Under the pieces are notes generated by a model. The model did no database searches and had not been told where the DNA came from. It worked only from the letters and a program-made list of their open reading frames with translations. Shown piece after piece: positions 1 through 9,914 of a stretch of 64,000 nucleotides of DNA (position 1 is its first letter; each line of letters opens with the position of its first letter). Made by a program: the position numbers and the translations under genes. The DNA is from Gonapodya prolifera JEL478 (lineage: Eukaryota; Monoblepharomycota; Monoblepharidomycetes; Monoblepharidales; Gonapodyaceae). The DNA lies in NCBI GenBank assembly GCA_001574975.1, contig KQ965873.1, positions 24,365-88,364 on the forward strand, written 5' to 3'.

Positions 1-2383
1 CCCAAGTGGATGGCTGGAGAAAATGTGCCTCCGAATTGAGGAGGGTGGAGCACATGAAAATGATAATGGCAGAAAACTCACGCCCGGGCTTGAACGTGTC
101 CTTGGCGACAAACGCCTTGATGATGGTCGGGATGATGTAGGCGGTCATTAATCCGATTGTTCTGAGGTATGAGTAGAAGCGGTATATGATATGAGAACTT
201 TACTCGGGCCATGTGCCATGTTCACACAGCGACGACGCCGTGGGCAACTCACCCAATGGACGCAAACGCCGAGAGCGCAACATTACTTCCGAACCCTGCA
301 AGCGTCAGGATCATCGCCACTGCGGCGGGCGGGGGGGGGGGGGGGGGGGGGGGGGAGAGACATTGATCAACAAAGGCTCTCCCGTGCACGACTATTCCGA
401 TTCCCTTCCTTTCTCGGCAACTGCCACTCGAGTGCTAACTCACCTCCCGTCCCGAGCCACACGGTCCTCAGCGGCAACTTCGTGGTCGGGTGCGACCAGT
501 AGAAGAACTTGGACACGGCGTGGCCGAACCCGGCGTCGCGGGCAAACGCTGCACGTGGGAGGGTGGGAGGGAGGTGTCAGGTGTGTGGGGGTGCGGGCGC
601 GGGTGCCAGTGCAGGAGAGGATGGACTCACCGTACATCATCCTGCTATTGGCTGAAAAAAGCCCACAATGCCAAACGTCATCCACGCGCTACACACTTCC
701 GGCCCACACCCCACCACTCACCCGTAACCGCGCAAATAATGCAACACACGCTGGCCGCCATGACAATCACCATCAAGGCCGTCGCCCAATTCTGCCCCGC
801 GGCGTCCACGAATATCTGCATGATTTGCTGCGGGAAGGGCGAGGAGAGCACGGCGTCCACGTCTTGGATGGAGTACAGGCAGCCGAGGAGGAGGACAAAA
901 CCGGCGATCTTTGAGAGGTAGTAGGTGGTAGGTGGCGAGGGGAGGGAGGAAGAGTGTTAGTGTGAGTGGAACTCTCCCACCCAAGGTTCACTGCGGACTG
1001 GGAAGTGGGAAACCAGAAAGAGCGAGATCAACGTACGATGGAAATCACGACGGAGAGAATGACGCCCTTTGCGGCTTCGGTGTGCGAGTTGTGGGTTCTA
1101 ATGGGTGGGGGGCGGTAGGCAGGCAAGCGGACAGTCAATGTGTGGTCAATGGATCAGACGCGCACTTGCAAGTTTCGGCTCACTCCTCGCTGACGTGCGC
1201 CGACGCGTCGTATCCGAGATACTGCAAAGCATGCGAGACTAAGCGAGATGTTCCGATAAACCATTCGGTAGTACGTGTACGTACCGTCCAAGCGGGGAAC
1301 AAGAACCCAAGCAATACAGCGAACCCCATGGAGTCTTGCCCCGTCTGGTTCTCGAACTGCGTGAAGACAAACGACGATGATTGGAGCACGGGTGCTTTTG
1401 CGAGGAGAACGGCGATGATGAAAACCTGGCGAGTCGTGACGGGAGCGGTTCAGTTCAGTTCATGACGTCACCCTGCCCCTTCCTTTGCCCCTACCCCGCA
1501 ACAGCGAACGTGGTACTCACGGTCCCAGCAAGATGAATAAAGACAGAAAACTCGGTCACGTGTGCGATGACCTCGTCAGTGATGGAGTTCATGAGACCGC
1601 AGAAGACCAGCACGCACTCGGCCGTGGCGGTGAGTTTGGCCAGACTGACTTCGGTGTCGGGGTTCCATACTAGATCGCGAGTGCAATTCGCGAGGGCGAG
1701 GGATTTATATGACGTTTGTGTGTTTTTTGGTTTTTGTTTTTCGTTGTTGGATGGACCGAGAACGGAAACGGCCAACGGCCAACGGCCAAGATAAGACTCA
1801 CGCAGGACGACGCTCCACATCATGCCAGACACGGCGAACCCTCCGGACGCAAGGCCTCCGATTTCGCCAGAGAGGTTGAACCACCCCGTGTACCAGGCGC
1901 TGATGGGACCCCATTTCTCGCCGCCGAGTTTGGCGCACCAGTAGTACAACCCTCCGGCGGTCGGGTAGGCCGAGCAGATTTCTCCCATGCTGGCGGGCCG
2001 AGGGAGGGAGGAGACAATACAGGGTCAGAGAAACGATCACGACATTTTCTCTCTGATCATACTTACGACAAAGCGACCATGAGAGACAAGAAAGACACGA
2101 CGAACCACCCTATGATGGCTCCCGCAGGCCCGCCACAGAGGAGGGTGTAGGAGAGTAACGTGCCGACTCCGATAATGATTGAGATATGCGAAAACGAGAC
2201 GCCAAAGTTCTTTTTTTTTTTTAAACCCGAAACAGGGGGAGAAGCGAAAAGTGAGCTTTGAGCAGCTCTAAAGAGTTTCCGATCACGGCCCGGGGAACGT
2301 ACGTGAATCAGCGTGAATCCGCGCTTGAATTCTTGCCTGTATCCCATTTTCGCCAGGCGCACAATGTCATCGTTGGACGCCAT
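1..2383 (-). CDS. Amino-acid permease (APC superfamily), copy A, 3' end outside window
   Basis: Integral membrane amino-acid/GABA/polyamine permease of the APC superfamily, expected to have about 12 helices. Thirteen exons can be followed: 2303-2383, 2067-2209, 1802-1989, 1521-1669, 1285-1425, 1184-1221, 1037-1097, 722-908, 631-651, 444-548, 253-319, 82-161 and 1-13, all with GT-AG introns and continuous frame. Recognisable stretches are SAYPTAGGLYYWCAKLGGEK after the first helix pair, NSITDEVIAHVTEFSVFIHLAG, GYDASAHVSEE and ANSRMMYG, all typical of fungal GABA-permease-like proteins. The start MASNDDIVRLAKMGYRQEF matches that of copy B next door. Every exon boundary of copy B is conserved, but five extra introns interrupt copy A. 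The last exon runs off the window, so about 90 C-terminal residues are missing. Substrate cannot be told from sequence. Confidence 0.88.
331..355. repeat. 25-bp homopolymer G tract in a permease intron
   Basis: A run of 25 G on the plus strand (C on the coding strand) lies within intron 320-443 of permease copy A and ends 11 bases upstream of its splice acceptor, where a polypyrimidine tract is expected. The exact length may be unreliable because of sequencing slippage. Confidence 0.9.
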
Positions 2384-2743
2384 CAGTTGCAGAGAGTCGC
2401 GTGCAGTCGAGAGAAGTTTTTAGTGTGGATGTCGGAGCTGGCTTGATCGAGCTTTGTGGGGCCACAGCTCCGATCACACAGTTTTATCGGTTGGAGAACC
2501 GCAAACTCTGTAACCAACGACTCAGTTCACCTTCTGTCTGTGCTATGGAATGGAAGGTAGGTTAGATAAATGAAATGGTCCTGATCCCTTCCGAAGCAGG
2601 GCGTCGTCGCGGAGAAGCCGCTCAAACGCACACCAAGGCCGGGCGTTACCGCAGAAGAAGAAGTATGCGCAAAAATACATTAAATCGGGTGACCAGTCTA
2701 GTACATGATAATAGTTCAAAATAACAAAGTCAGAATGCTTAAT
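2384..2743. other. Intergenic region between tandem perm­eases
   Basis: This 360-bp gap separates the 3' end of permease copy B from the start of copy A and must hold the copy B terminator and the copy A promoter. I see no clear TATA box, no repeat and no convincing open frame. Confidence 0.6.
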
Positions 2744-4918
2744 TTACGCGCCAAATCCTTCCGGTTTCTTCTCGTCCACCTCCATCGCGGCCAGCTCCTC
2801 CTCCGTGACGTGCACGATGGGGCCCTTGAACCATTTGTGGGCAGACTGAAGAGATAAGCACTTTTTAAGCAAACACGTCGCTGTGGTATGGCCCAACTGT
2901 TTCAAACACTCACCAGAACCCAGTACCCGGTGACGAACGCGAACACGAACACGACCATGATCGGGGCGTAGTTGAGGTTGGTCGCGTTGACGGGGTACGA
3001 CGACGGCAGGCACAGCAGGAAGAACAGGAAGCACACCCAGACGATGGCGACGACGTTGACGGGGAGCGAGAGGAGGCCGAGGTTGATTGCTTTACGGGGG
3101 AAATTTTGAAGGGCAAGGACAAGGACGTGAGTGTGATGAAGAAATTGTGAAGGGGGAACAAAGGGGAACTCACGGCCTTGTTTGAATGTGTCCCGGGCAA
3201 GGAACACCTTGACCATGACGGGGATGATGTAGGCGGTCATGAGGCCAATGGTTCTAAAAGAAGGTGGTCGCAAGAGTCAGCTCCAGCTCTTCGCCATTCC
3301 ATCCCAATTCCAAACCCAAACAAAACACCCACCCAATAGACGCAAACGCCGACAACGCCACGCTGCTTCCGAATCCAGCGCACGTGAGGAGCATCCCGAC
3401 GGACGTTCCGAGCCAGACAGTGCGGAGCGGGAGCTTTGTGGTTGGGTGCGACCAGTAGAGGAATTTAGACACCGTGTGGCCGAAGCCGGCATCGCGGGCA
3501 AAGGCTGCGTTTTACGTTTGTGGGGTTGGTGGTGGTGATGGAGGTGATGTGAGGAAGGTGCAACGGGTTCGTAAAGGGGATGAGACCGAGACGCACCGTA
3601 CATCATACGGCTGTTTGCCGTAATGACCGCGACATTGCAGCACATGCTCGCCGTGGCCACCACCGTCATCACCGCCGTGGCCCAGCCTGGCCCACCGGCG
3701 TCGACAAAGATCTGCATGATGACCTGCGGGTAAGGCGCGCCGAGGACCTCGTCAATGTCCTGGATGGCGAACAGGCAGCCCAGGAGAAGAGCGAACCCGG
3801 CGATAATAGAGATGGCGACGGAGAGGATGATGCCCTTGGCGGCTTCGGTGTGCGAATTTTGGGTTCTGGAGGGCGCGGGGGTGGTTGAGGTTTGGGTTCG
3901 AGAATTTTCGGAAAAGGGTGTGAGGGAGGGGACAACTCACTCTTCACTGACGTGCGCAGACGCGTCGTATCCGAGATACGTCCATGCCGGGAACAGCAAG
4001 CCGAGCAGTACGGCAAACCCTTGCGAGTCCTGCCCCGTCCTGTTCTCGAACTGGGTAAACACGAACGAGGCCGATTGCAGCGAGGGGGCTTTAACGAGTA
4101 GGACGACGATGATGAAAAGCTGTGTGTAGTGGTGTGGCGACGGAGTAAGAAATAAGATGCGAAGTAGAAAGGCGAAGACGACACACGTACCGTTCCAGCC
4201 AAGTGAATAAACACGGAAAACTCGGTGATGTGCGCCACGACCTCGTCGGTGATGGAGTTGAGGATTCCCGACAGAAACAGCACGGCCTCGGCGACCAGGG
4301 TGAGCTTCACGAGCGTAATTTCCGTGTCGGGGTACCATACGACGACGATACTCCAGAGCATGGTGGAGACGCCGAACGCAGCCGACCCGAGACCTCCGAT
4401 CTCGCCCGACAGGTTGATCCAACCCGTGTACCAGGCGCTGATGGGCCCCCACTTCTCGCCGCCGAGCTTAGCGCACCAGTAGTACAAGCCTCCGGCTGTT
4501 GGGTAAGCCGAGCAGATTTCAGCCATACTGAGAGTGAGAGAGGAGGTACGCGGGAGGGCCGGGTGAGGACGATGGCATGAGTGAAAGAGTGGAAGCCGAA
4601 GCGAGATCTGACGCCACTCACGATAAGGCGACCATGAGCGACAAAAACGAGACAATGATCCATCCCATGACGGCGCCGGCGGGTCCACCCGCCACGAGGG
4701 CGTAGGACAAGAGTGTTCCGACCCCGATGAGGATTGAAATGTGGGAGAAGGATACGCCAAAGTTCTGGAGGGTGGTGTGTGACGTGAACGAGTGGGGCGG
4801 GAGAGACGAGATGGCGGAGAAGGCTCACGTGGATCAGCGTGAATCCGCGCTTGAACTCCTGCTTGTAGCCCATCTTTGCCAGTCTGATGGCATCCTCGTG
4901 AGCTTGTGCGGCGGACAT
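2744..4918 (-). CDS. Amino-acid permease (APC superfamily), copy B, complete
   Basis: Complete APC-superfamily permease of 515 residues in nine exons: 4829-4918, 4622-4764, 4191-4527, 3941-4119, 3597-3865, 3504-3333, 3174-3253, 2914-3089 and 2744-2845. Their lengths sum to 1548 nt, exactly 516 codons including the stop. The protein starts MSAAQAHEDAIRLAKMGYKQ, carries the SAYPTAGGLYYWCAKLGGEK and GYDASAHVSEE motifs, and ends in a short acidic, Lys-rich cytosolic tail (EVDEKKPEGFGA). It is the tandem paralogue of copy A; conserved stretches are nearly identical, so the duplication looks fairly recent or is kept similar by conversion. Likely role is plasma-membrane or vacuolar uptake of amino acids, GABA or polyamines; the substrate is not determinable here. 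Confidence 0.92.
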
Positions 4919-6349
4919 GTCTGCCTTGGCTGCCTCGGTAGGGGACGCGGTCGAGAAGTGTAGAGTTGCGCCAAGTTTAACTGTATTTTAAGAGTATCCA
5001 TCGGCGGTGCCTGATCGCAGCTTGAGGGCGGCGGCTGCGGGTCTGGTCCGGGTTTCGCCCCAATCGCCGGCTGAATTTCCTATCGCGCTGCTGCGGTCTC
5101 GGGATGTATGGTACCAGGTGGCGGAGACCGATCGCGGGCTGCCTGGCACCCAGAAACGGCGATGTGAGCGTTTTTAGATGCAATCGTTTGAGTCGTGCGG
5201 GATTTGCGTCGTCGGGTGAGCGGTGTCCAGGGGTCCGGTGCAAGTGTGGGGTGGGAAGAAGCTATCGGCCATTCCCTCTCGTGCGGTCGGATTCCTCGCC
5301 GCGCGGCCCTCTCCCGCCGCTCCTCACCATTTCATTTACACACGCCTGGGACCTTATGATGACCTGCCACGCGCGGTGACGCCGACATATGGTTGACCAA
5401 TCTGCATGCCTCGATATAGTGGACAGCTTGGTAATGACCGCTAGTGTTCTCGCCTCTTGAGCGATGACGCACTCGCATACATTGTACAAGGTTACCACCT
5501 TCCACATGCAAACCTTCATCTGTGAGCAAAATAATGTAATATGCACCGTTGACCGCCTCTGTTTGGCCTCTTGAGATTATGTGGTACGAGTTAGTGCGGT
5601 TGCGAGAAGCGTAGTACTTAGTAGCGGGTCATGCGAAGGTGCATGAGACCTCTCGAAATTTGCTTCCACGCAGCGTGCGACGCCACCGGTGGCCAGTCGG
5701 CTCACACCTCCGAAACCTTGTTAAACTCTCTCTCATCTCCGAGCTGTCCGTCGAAACTAGAAATAAAACCCCCCAAAAAACATGTTCTCTGGTATTTATC
5801 AAGAACAAAAAAGAGTTTCAGACGCAGCCGGTAGCGGGGGTTCAATCCCGTATCACTCTCGGTCGTAAGACCATGTCCGCGAGAGTTCTACCCAATGTAC
5901 TCATTGGAGCCGCGTCCCCGAAAAGAAAAGCCTCGAATTGACGCTTATATAAACTCCGCACTCACGGTTTCTTTGTGATGCAAACAGCAGTACAAAGGGA
6001 AGTAACGTCATCACCACCCAATGTCAGATAAAGTCGCGCCAGAATTGCACCAACCTTTCCCCGACTGAAGAAAAATGGCCATAAAATATGCTCACTGAAC
6101 CAATGTATGTGTCCTAGTTGTACACCTGTTATCCTCCTCGTGGAAAGAACTGAGATGCGGAAGCATTGTTCCATCGACGCCTCAAAATTCCAACCACTTC
6201 ACACAAGCAAACTCCGCACAAATTGTGCCCGCTTTCAACTTCAGCGCCTTTGATTCTCGTGGATGACGTGGCACCCTTCCTTCCCTTTTTGGTTTTCCGG
6301 TACAGCCACTTGCACCCCAGCCCGGTGACGCAATCCCACCCCGCTTGGC
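4919..6349. other. Intergenic region without recognisable gene
   Basis: About 1.4 kb between permease copy B and the next gene. Short open frames on both strands have no recognisable motif and no consistent splicing. A TATATAAA stretch near 5945 could be a core promoter but no gene follows it. The first part presumably holds the copy B promoter. Confidence 0.5.
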
Positions 6350-6358
6350 TATAAAAAG
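6350..6358 (+). promoter_or_regulatory. Putative TATA box
   Basis: TATAAAAAG lies 81 bases upstream of the ATG at 6431, in a pyrimidine-rich 5' region with short C-rich and CAAAC motifs, and is the most convincing core promoter signal near this gene. Confidence 0.55.
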
Positions 6359-6430
6359 GAAGCAGAACAATTGCTATTCGCTCTGGCTGTCTCACTTGCG
6401 CAAACCAGACTCGCGAGCAAACCCAAACCC

Positions 6431-7292
6431 ATGAGCGGTGAGTACTACGCAGGCGGCGGGACGCACTTCGCCGATGTGTTCTTTGGTTTTTGAACTAAGT
6501 TGCACCTTTACACCTCACATCGTTGCTCTTTGCGTACCACATTCGGTTCAGGACTTCTCCAAGCCACTGACGGCGCCGGCTCGCAGCGCTCCACGGCAGG
6601 CCCACTTGGCGTCGTCACAGATGTCTCATGTACGTCAGGCTGCTGATGTCCGCCGTCCGGTCGCTTCAAAGGAATCACTCACCCCAACCTATGGGCTTCA
6701 GACGACGCAAGTGCTTCCAACGCCGCGGGAGATGGAGAGCGACCAGCGTGTCCGCAAAGACGGCATAGAAGGAACGGGAGGAAGGCAAGGACTGGTAAGC
6801 TTCAACTGTAGCTGGAATGCCGTACGCTTGATAGCGTGCTTACCCCACTCCGTCTGCCGTCAGCAAATAAGAAGCAAACGCAACCGGCGAACGAAAGTCC
6901 AAGCCAAGACGCTCCAACACAACCCACGAACAGAGGCTCAGGCCCAATGGTAGAGCCGCCCAACCCAGGTAGGTACTCTCACCTTGCAGAATTTTATACG
7001 ATTGCTAACGTGACGTTGCTTCAGGCAGCTACTACTACATGATATGCCATCCCGCGTTGGATGCCGTCATACTCTACTGGACGGTGGAAACAGCGGAAAC
7101 CAGGGCACCTTACAAGGCGCTGGCGGACTTGGATGACAAGAGTTATGAGTTGGAGGCTGGGAAGAGGTTTGATGTGGTGAGTAGTTCTTGAATTTAAACG
7201 TCGCAATCACCTGCCCCCGCACACCAACTGAGAGTGCCTTGTTACAGAGAGATTTTGATCCAAATTACGAGCCCGTCAAGAGGAGGAAGTGA
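6431..7292 (+). CDS. Unrecognised 159-residue protein, six exons
   Basis: I do not recognise this protein. Six exons with canonical GT-AG introns join in one frame: 6431-6437, 6552-6629, 6702-6794, 6864-6968, 7025-7176 and 7248-7292 (480 nt including TGA). The first exon is only 7 nt (ATG AGC G). The N-terminal half is low-complexity, rich in Ser, Gly, Gln, Arg and Pro, with a basic patch (CPQRRHRRNGRKARTA) that could be a nuclear localisation signal. The C-terminal ~65 residues look folded: YYYMICHPALDAVILYW, then KALADLDDKSYELEAGKRFD and a terminal PVKRRK. A TATA box lies upstream. The frame consistency across five introns is the main evidence that it is real. Confidence 0.6.
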
Positions 7293-7539
7293 AGATTTAT
7301 GTGTATTTGAATATTGGTATCAATCAATTGAATTATTTCTTGTTCTTCATCGCTCCGTCTGAAGACGAGAATGTGTATCGGGTCAGCCTGCCCATCGACT
7401 TCGCTTGGGATTCTTTCGCTTGTAGCCAGACATGGCTCTTCTCCAACATTGCAGTGCGAAACTGGCGTTGGATTTTACAGCGACCTTCAGTTTTGCAAGT
7501 TTTTGCTTGTGCCGAAGAGTTGACTAACCCAGAGCGCAA
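7293..7539. other. 3' flank of the six-exon gene
   Basis: Non-coding AT-rich stretch following the stop codon; no motif recognised. It ends where the duplicated segment shared with 21660-22210 begins. Confidence 0.4.
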
Positions 7540-7704
7540 TTAGCACAAACTTGCCCCATTTCTCGACAGCCCCCGCGCCTTCTCCTCCTTCCTCCTGCGC
7601 CGTCCAACCTCATCAACGAACCGTTCTAGAATCGCTACAAATCGCGAATATGTCCGTGCCTGGTGGGTCTCCTGCCCTTCCGCCGTGTGCTTGGCATTCC
7701 ACAA
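7540..7704 (+). repeat. Left part of a duplicated segment split by the transposon
   Basis: This stretch matches 21680-21805: both contain GCACAAA-TT-CCCC, CTCGACA, a C/T-rich tract with CTTCCTCCT, and ATGTCC-TGCCTGGTGGGTC. The remainder of the same duplicated segment resumes at 16623 on the other side of the transposon, so the transposon has split one copy while 21660-22210 is an uninterrupted copy. Confidence 0.7.
7696..7704. repeat. Left 9-bp target-site duplication
   Basis: ATTCCACAA here is repeated exactly at 16614-16622, immediately outside the inverted repeat arrays of the element. A 9-bp duplication is typical of Mutator-like transposons. Confidence 0.75.
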
Positions 7705-7718
7705 GCGCGCCTTTTTTA

Positions 7719-8095
7719 TCAGGAAAGTTTTGTCTGTAAATCGGGAAGCCAAGTCTTTTAAATCTGGAAGCCATAGGCAGAAAGTGTTTTATATAAGGAA
7801 GAACTAGTTTTAAATCGGGAAGACACTGTTTTAAATCTGGAAGAGCACTTAATTAACAGGAATTGACTAGTTATTTAGTGGGAAACAATGTTTTTTTTAT
7901 CTGGAACAACACTTTGAAAACGGGAAAGCAAGTTTTAAATCAGGAATTGTGGTTTGAAATCAGGAATTGGGACTTTTATATCTGGAATCGACACTTTTAA
8001 ATCAGGAAACAGACCTTTTAAGCCTGGAAGCGCAACTTTTAGATCAGGAAAGAGCATTTTAAACTGGGAAGATGGCATTTTAAAAGGGGAATTGG
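7719..8095 (+). repeat. Left subterminal array of degenerate 'TTTTAAATC-GGAA' repeats
   Basis: About fifteen imperfect copies of a 20-27 bp unit around TTTTAAATCAGGAA (variants ATCTGGAA, ATCGGGAA) in tandem. The same unit appears in reverse complement at the right end of the element, so the two arrays form a long, degenerate terminal inverted repeat that could hold multiple transposase-binding sites. Confidence 0.85.
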
Positions 8096-8370
8096 TGTAA
8101 TAGCTCCCTTCGACAAGGAGAACGACCAGACTTTGCAAACGTTTACCTTTCTTTTTTTCCTACCCTGACATGATGGTATCACTTCCGTCGGTTGCGCAAA
8201 GAAGGTCCACCGGAACCATTGCTGGCGATCGTGTTGTGATGTGACCCAATCTGACCGCAGCACCCGATCGTCGTTTTCTTCAGCAACACGCAATATCAAC
8301 GCTTCCTTGATTCGATTGCATCACAAAGAAGCAAAATACAAATATGCTTCATCTCAAGAGTGGATCTGTG

Positions 8371-9857
8371 ATGGATGGACTTGAAAATCGTGGAAGAGGT
8401 GACGAAACAAAACAGCCTAAACGAGACATACACTAATGGTCTTTGACCATACTCTTGTCTTCAGGAGTATGGAAAGCTGACATGCACAAGGCCTGTGTTG
8501 TGATGAAAGACCCCCTTTATGACTCAGAGTTTCCTCCTCTTTCTATGAGCAGCGGTGGGTTCAAACGTCTTCATTACACGTATTTTGTACAAGCACAACT
8601 TTTATCATATTTAGTTTACAAGTATATGCTACAGCAGGGGAAGGCTTGCTCCAGTTGCCATGCTATCACTCCTCTGCCTGTAAATATGGAAGACATTGGT
8701 AGACCTGGTGAAAACTATTGGGATGATAGGTTTGGAACTATTAGAGGTGAGTTCTATCTCTGTATTTAGGTGCTACCTATTCTGAAAGGATTAGTCTTGG
8801 TTGTTTAGTTTCCCCTTTTTTGAACCTATCACTCCCTCCTCCTGCTTATCATGAAGTCTTCAATCCTAGACCTGATGGAAACTGCTTTCCAAGCTGTGTC
8901 TCATTCTTTCTTCTTAAAAAATATTCTCTGGACAAACTTCGCACACTTACAGTTGAAGAACTCTTGAAAAAACCCTCGGAATATGTGAACCAAGCTGTCC
9001 CGTATCTAAAGGGAAACTGCTACTTCTGCTGGGCAACAAATGTAGGAAATTCTGGAGTCTTTTTTGATGATGCTAGCATTCTTGCACTATGCAAAGCTTT
9101 GAATGTGACTGTTACAGTTTTTCAAAGAGGAAATTGCTCCATGTTCCACTTTATCAAAGTTAATAGTATCAAGAACTGCACTTCTATTAACCTTCTTCTC
9201 AGTGGAAATGTAGACGCTGGTCATTACTCTCTGCTCAGTGAAGAAGATTCAAATCTGAGATTTAAAACAGTTACCAGAAGCATGACAAAGCAGCCAACAA
9301 AGACTGTTGCAATACCTGTGATGGATAATCCCTTTCAGGTATTGGATTTTGATACGCAGCAGGTCTAAGTCTCTTCTTTTCTCCCATTATCTTGTAGAAT
9401 TCACATTAGTGTTTTAAAAACATATAGGAAAATAATTCAAACTCTGTACCAACTATGGCCCACATGACTGGGGGAGGACCTCCATCTGTAGCCACTGATC
9501 TTGAAGAGCTTGATTATACCCAAGGTGGTGGTAATGGTGATGGTTTTGGTGAGTGAATGTAACAGACATTTTGCTGTAAGTTCCAAAACTTATCAGCTTT
9601 ATGAAGGAACTGAACAAACAGATAAAATAACCTTGAAAATTGGCCCAAAACAGAGAGGTCGTCCAAAGAGGCAGAAACTTGATCTTACAAGGTGCCCACC
9701 AAGTCCACCTCCAAGAGATGTTGAATCAAGTGCATCTGAGTCTAGTGTTGATGACAGTTTGCCTCATAAGGTGTGGCAGCCTCCAGCTGCACCATCAAGT
9801 GTGACTCAATTCATAAATTCAAAGCCTATTCTACCTCATTCCAAAGCTCATGAGTGA
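8371..9857 (+). CDS. Transposon-encoded OTU-family cysteine protease with AT-hook tail
   Basis: First gene of the transposon. Exon 1 is probably 8371-8398 (MDGLENRGR), joined to 8465; an intron near 8747-8810 leads into the OTU domain. There PDGNCFPSCVSFF is the OTU nucleophile motif (Asp-Gly-Asn-Cys-Phe) and AGHYSLLSEEDS about 130 residues later supplies the histidine. Downstream exons (from about 9428 and 9560) add a Ser/Pro-rich tail containing GPKQRGRPKRQKLD, an AT-hook-like DNA-binding motif, ending at a TGA at 9855. OTU proteases cleave ubiquitin or ubiquitin-like modifiers; in a transposon this could counter host silencing or stabilise transposase (inference). Exon borders in the AT-hook part are uncertain. 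Confidence 0.72.
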
Positions 9858-9914
9858 TCATTTGAGTTTGATATAGTAATGAGTGAAAGTCTCATAACAT
9901 TTATTCTGGTTCTC

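Noticed and set aside
213-914. Long plus-strand open frames across the permease region
   Set aside because: Antisense to well-supported permease exons and introns; composition follows the opposite strand.
3669-4760. 363-codon minus-strand frame in permease copy B
   Set aside because: It reads through introns in a shifted frame over parts of its length; the nine-exon model explains the conserved motifs.
5839-5849. GGTTCAATCCC, a tRNA B-box-like sequence
   Set aside because: No matching acceptor, D or anticodon stems could be folded upstream, so not called as a tRNA or SINE.
5944-5951. TATATAAA as a promoter
   Set aside because: No supported gene starts downstream in either direction.
7719-8095. 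Short regularly spaced repeats resembling a CRISPR array
   Set aside because: Units are degenerate, spacing varies, the reverse complement occurs at the other transposon end, and the genome is eukaryotic.
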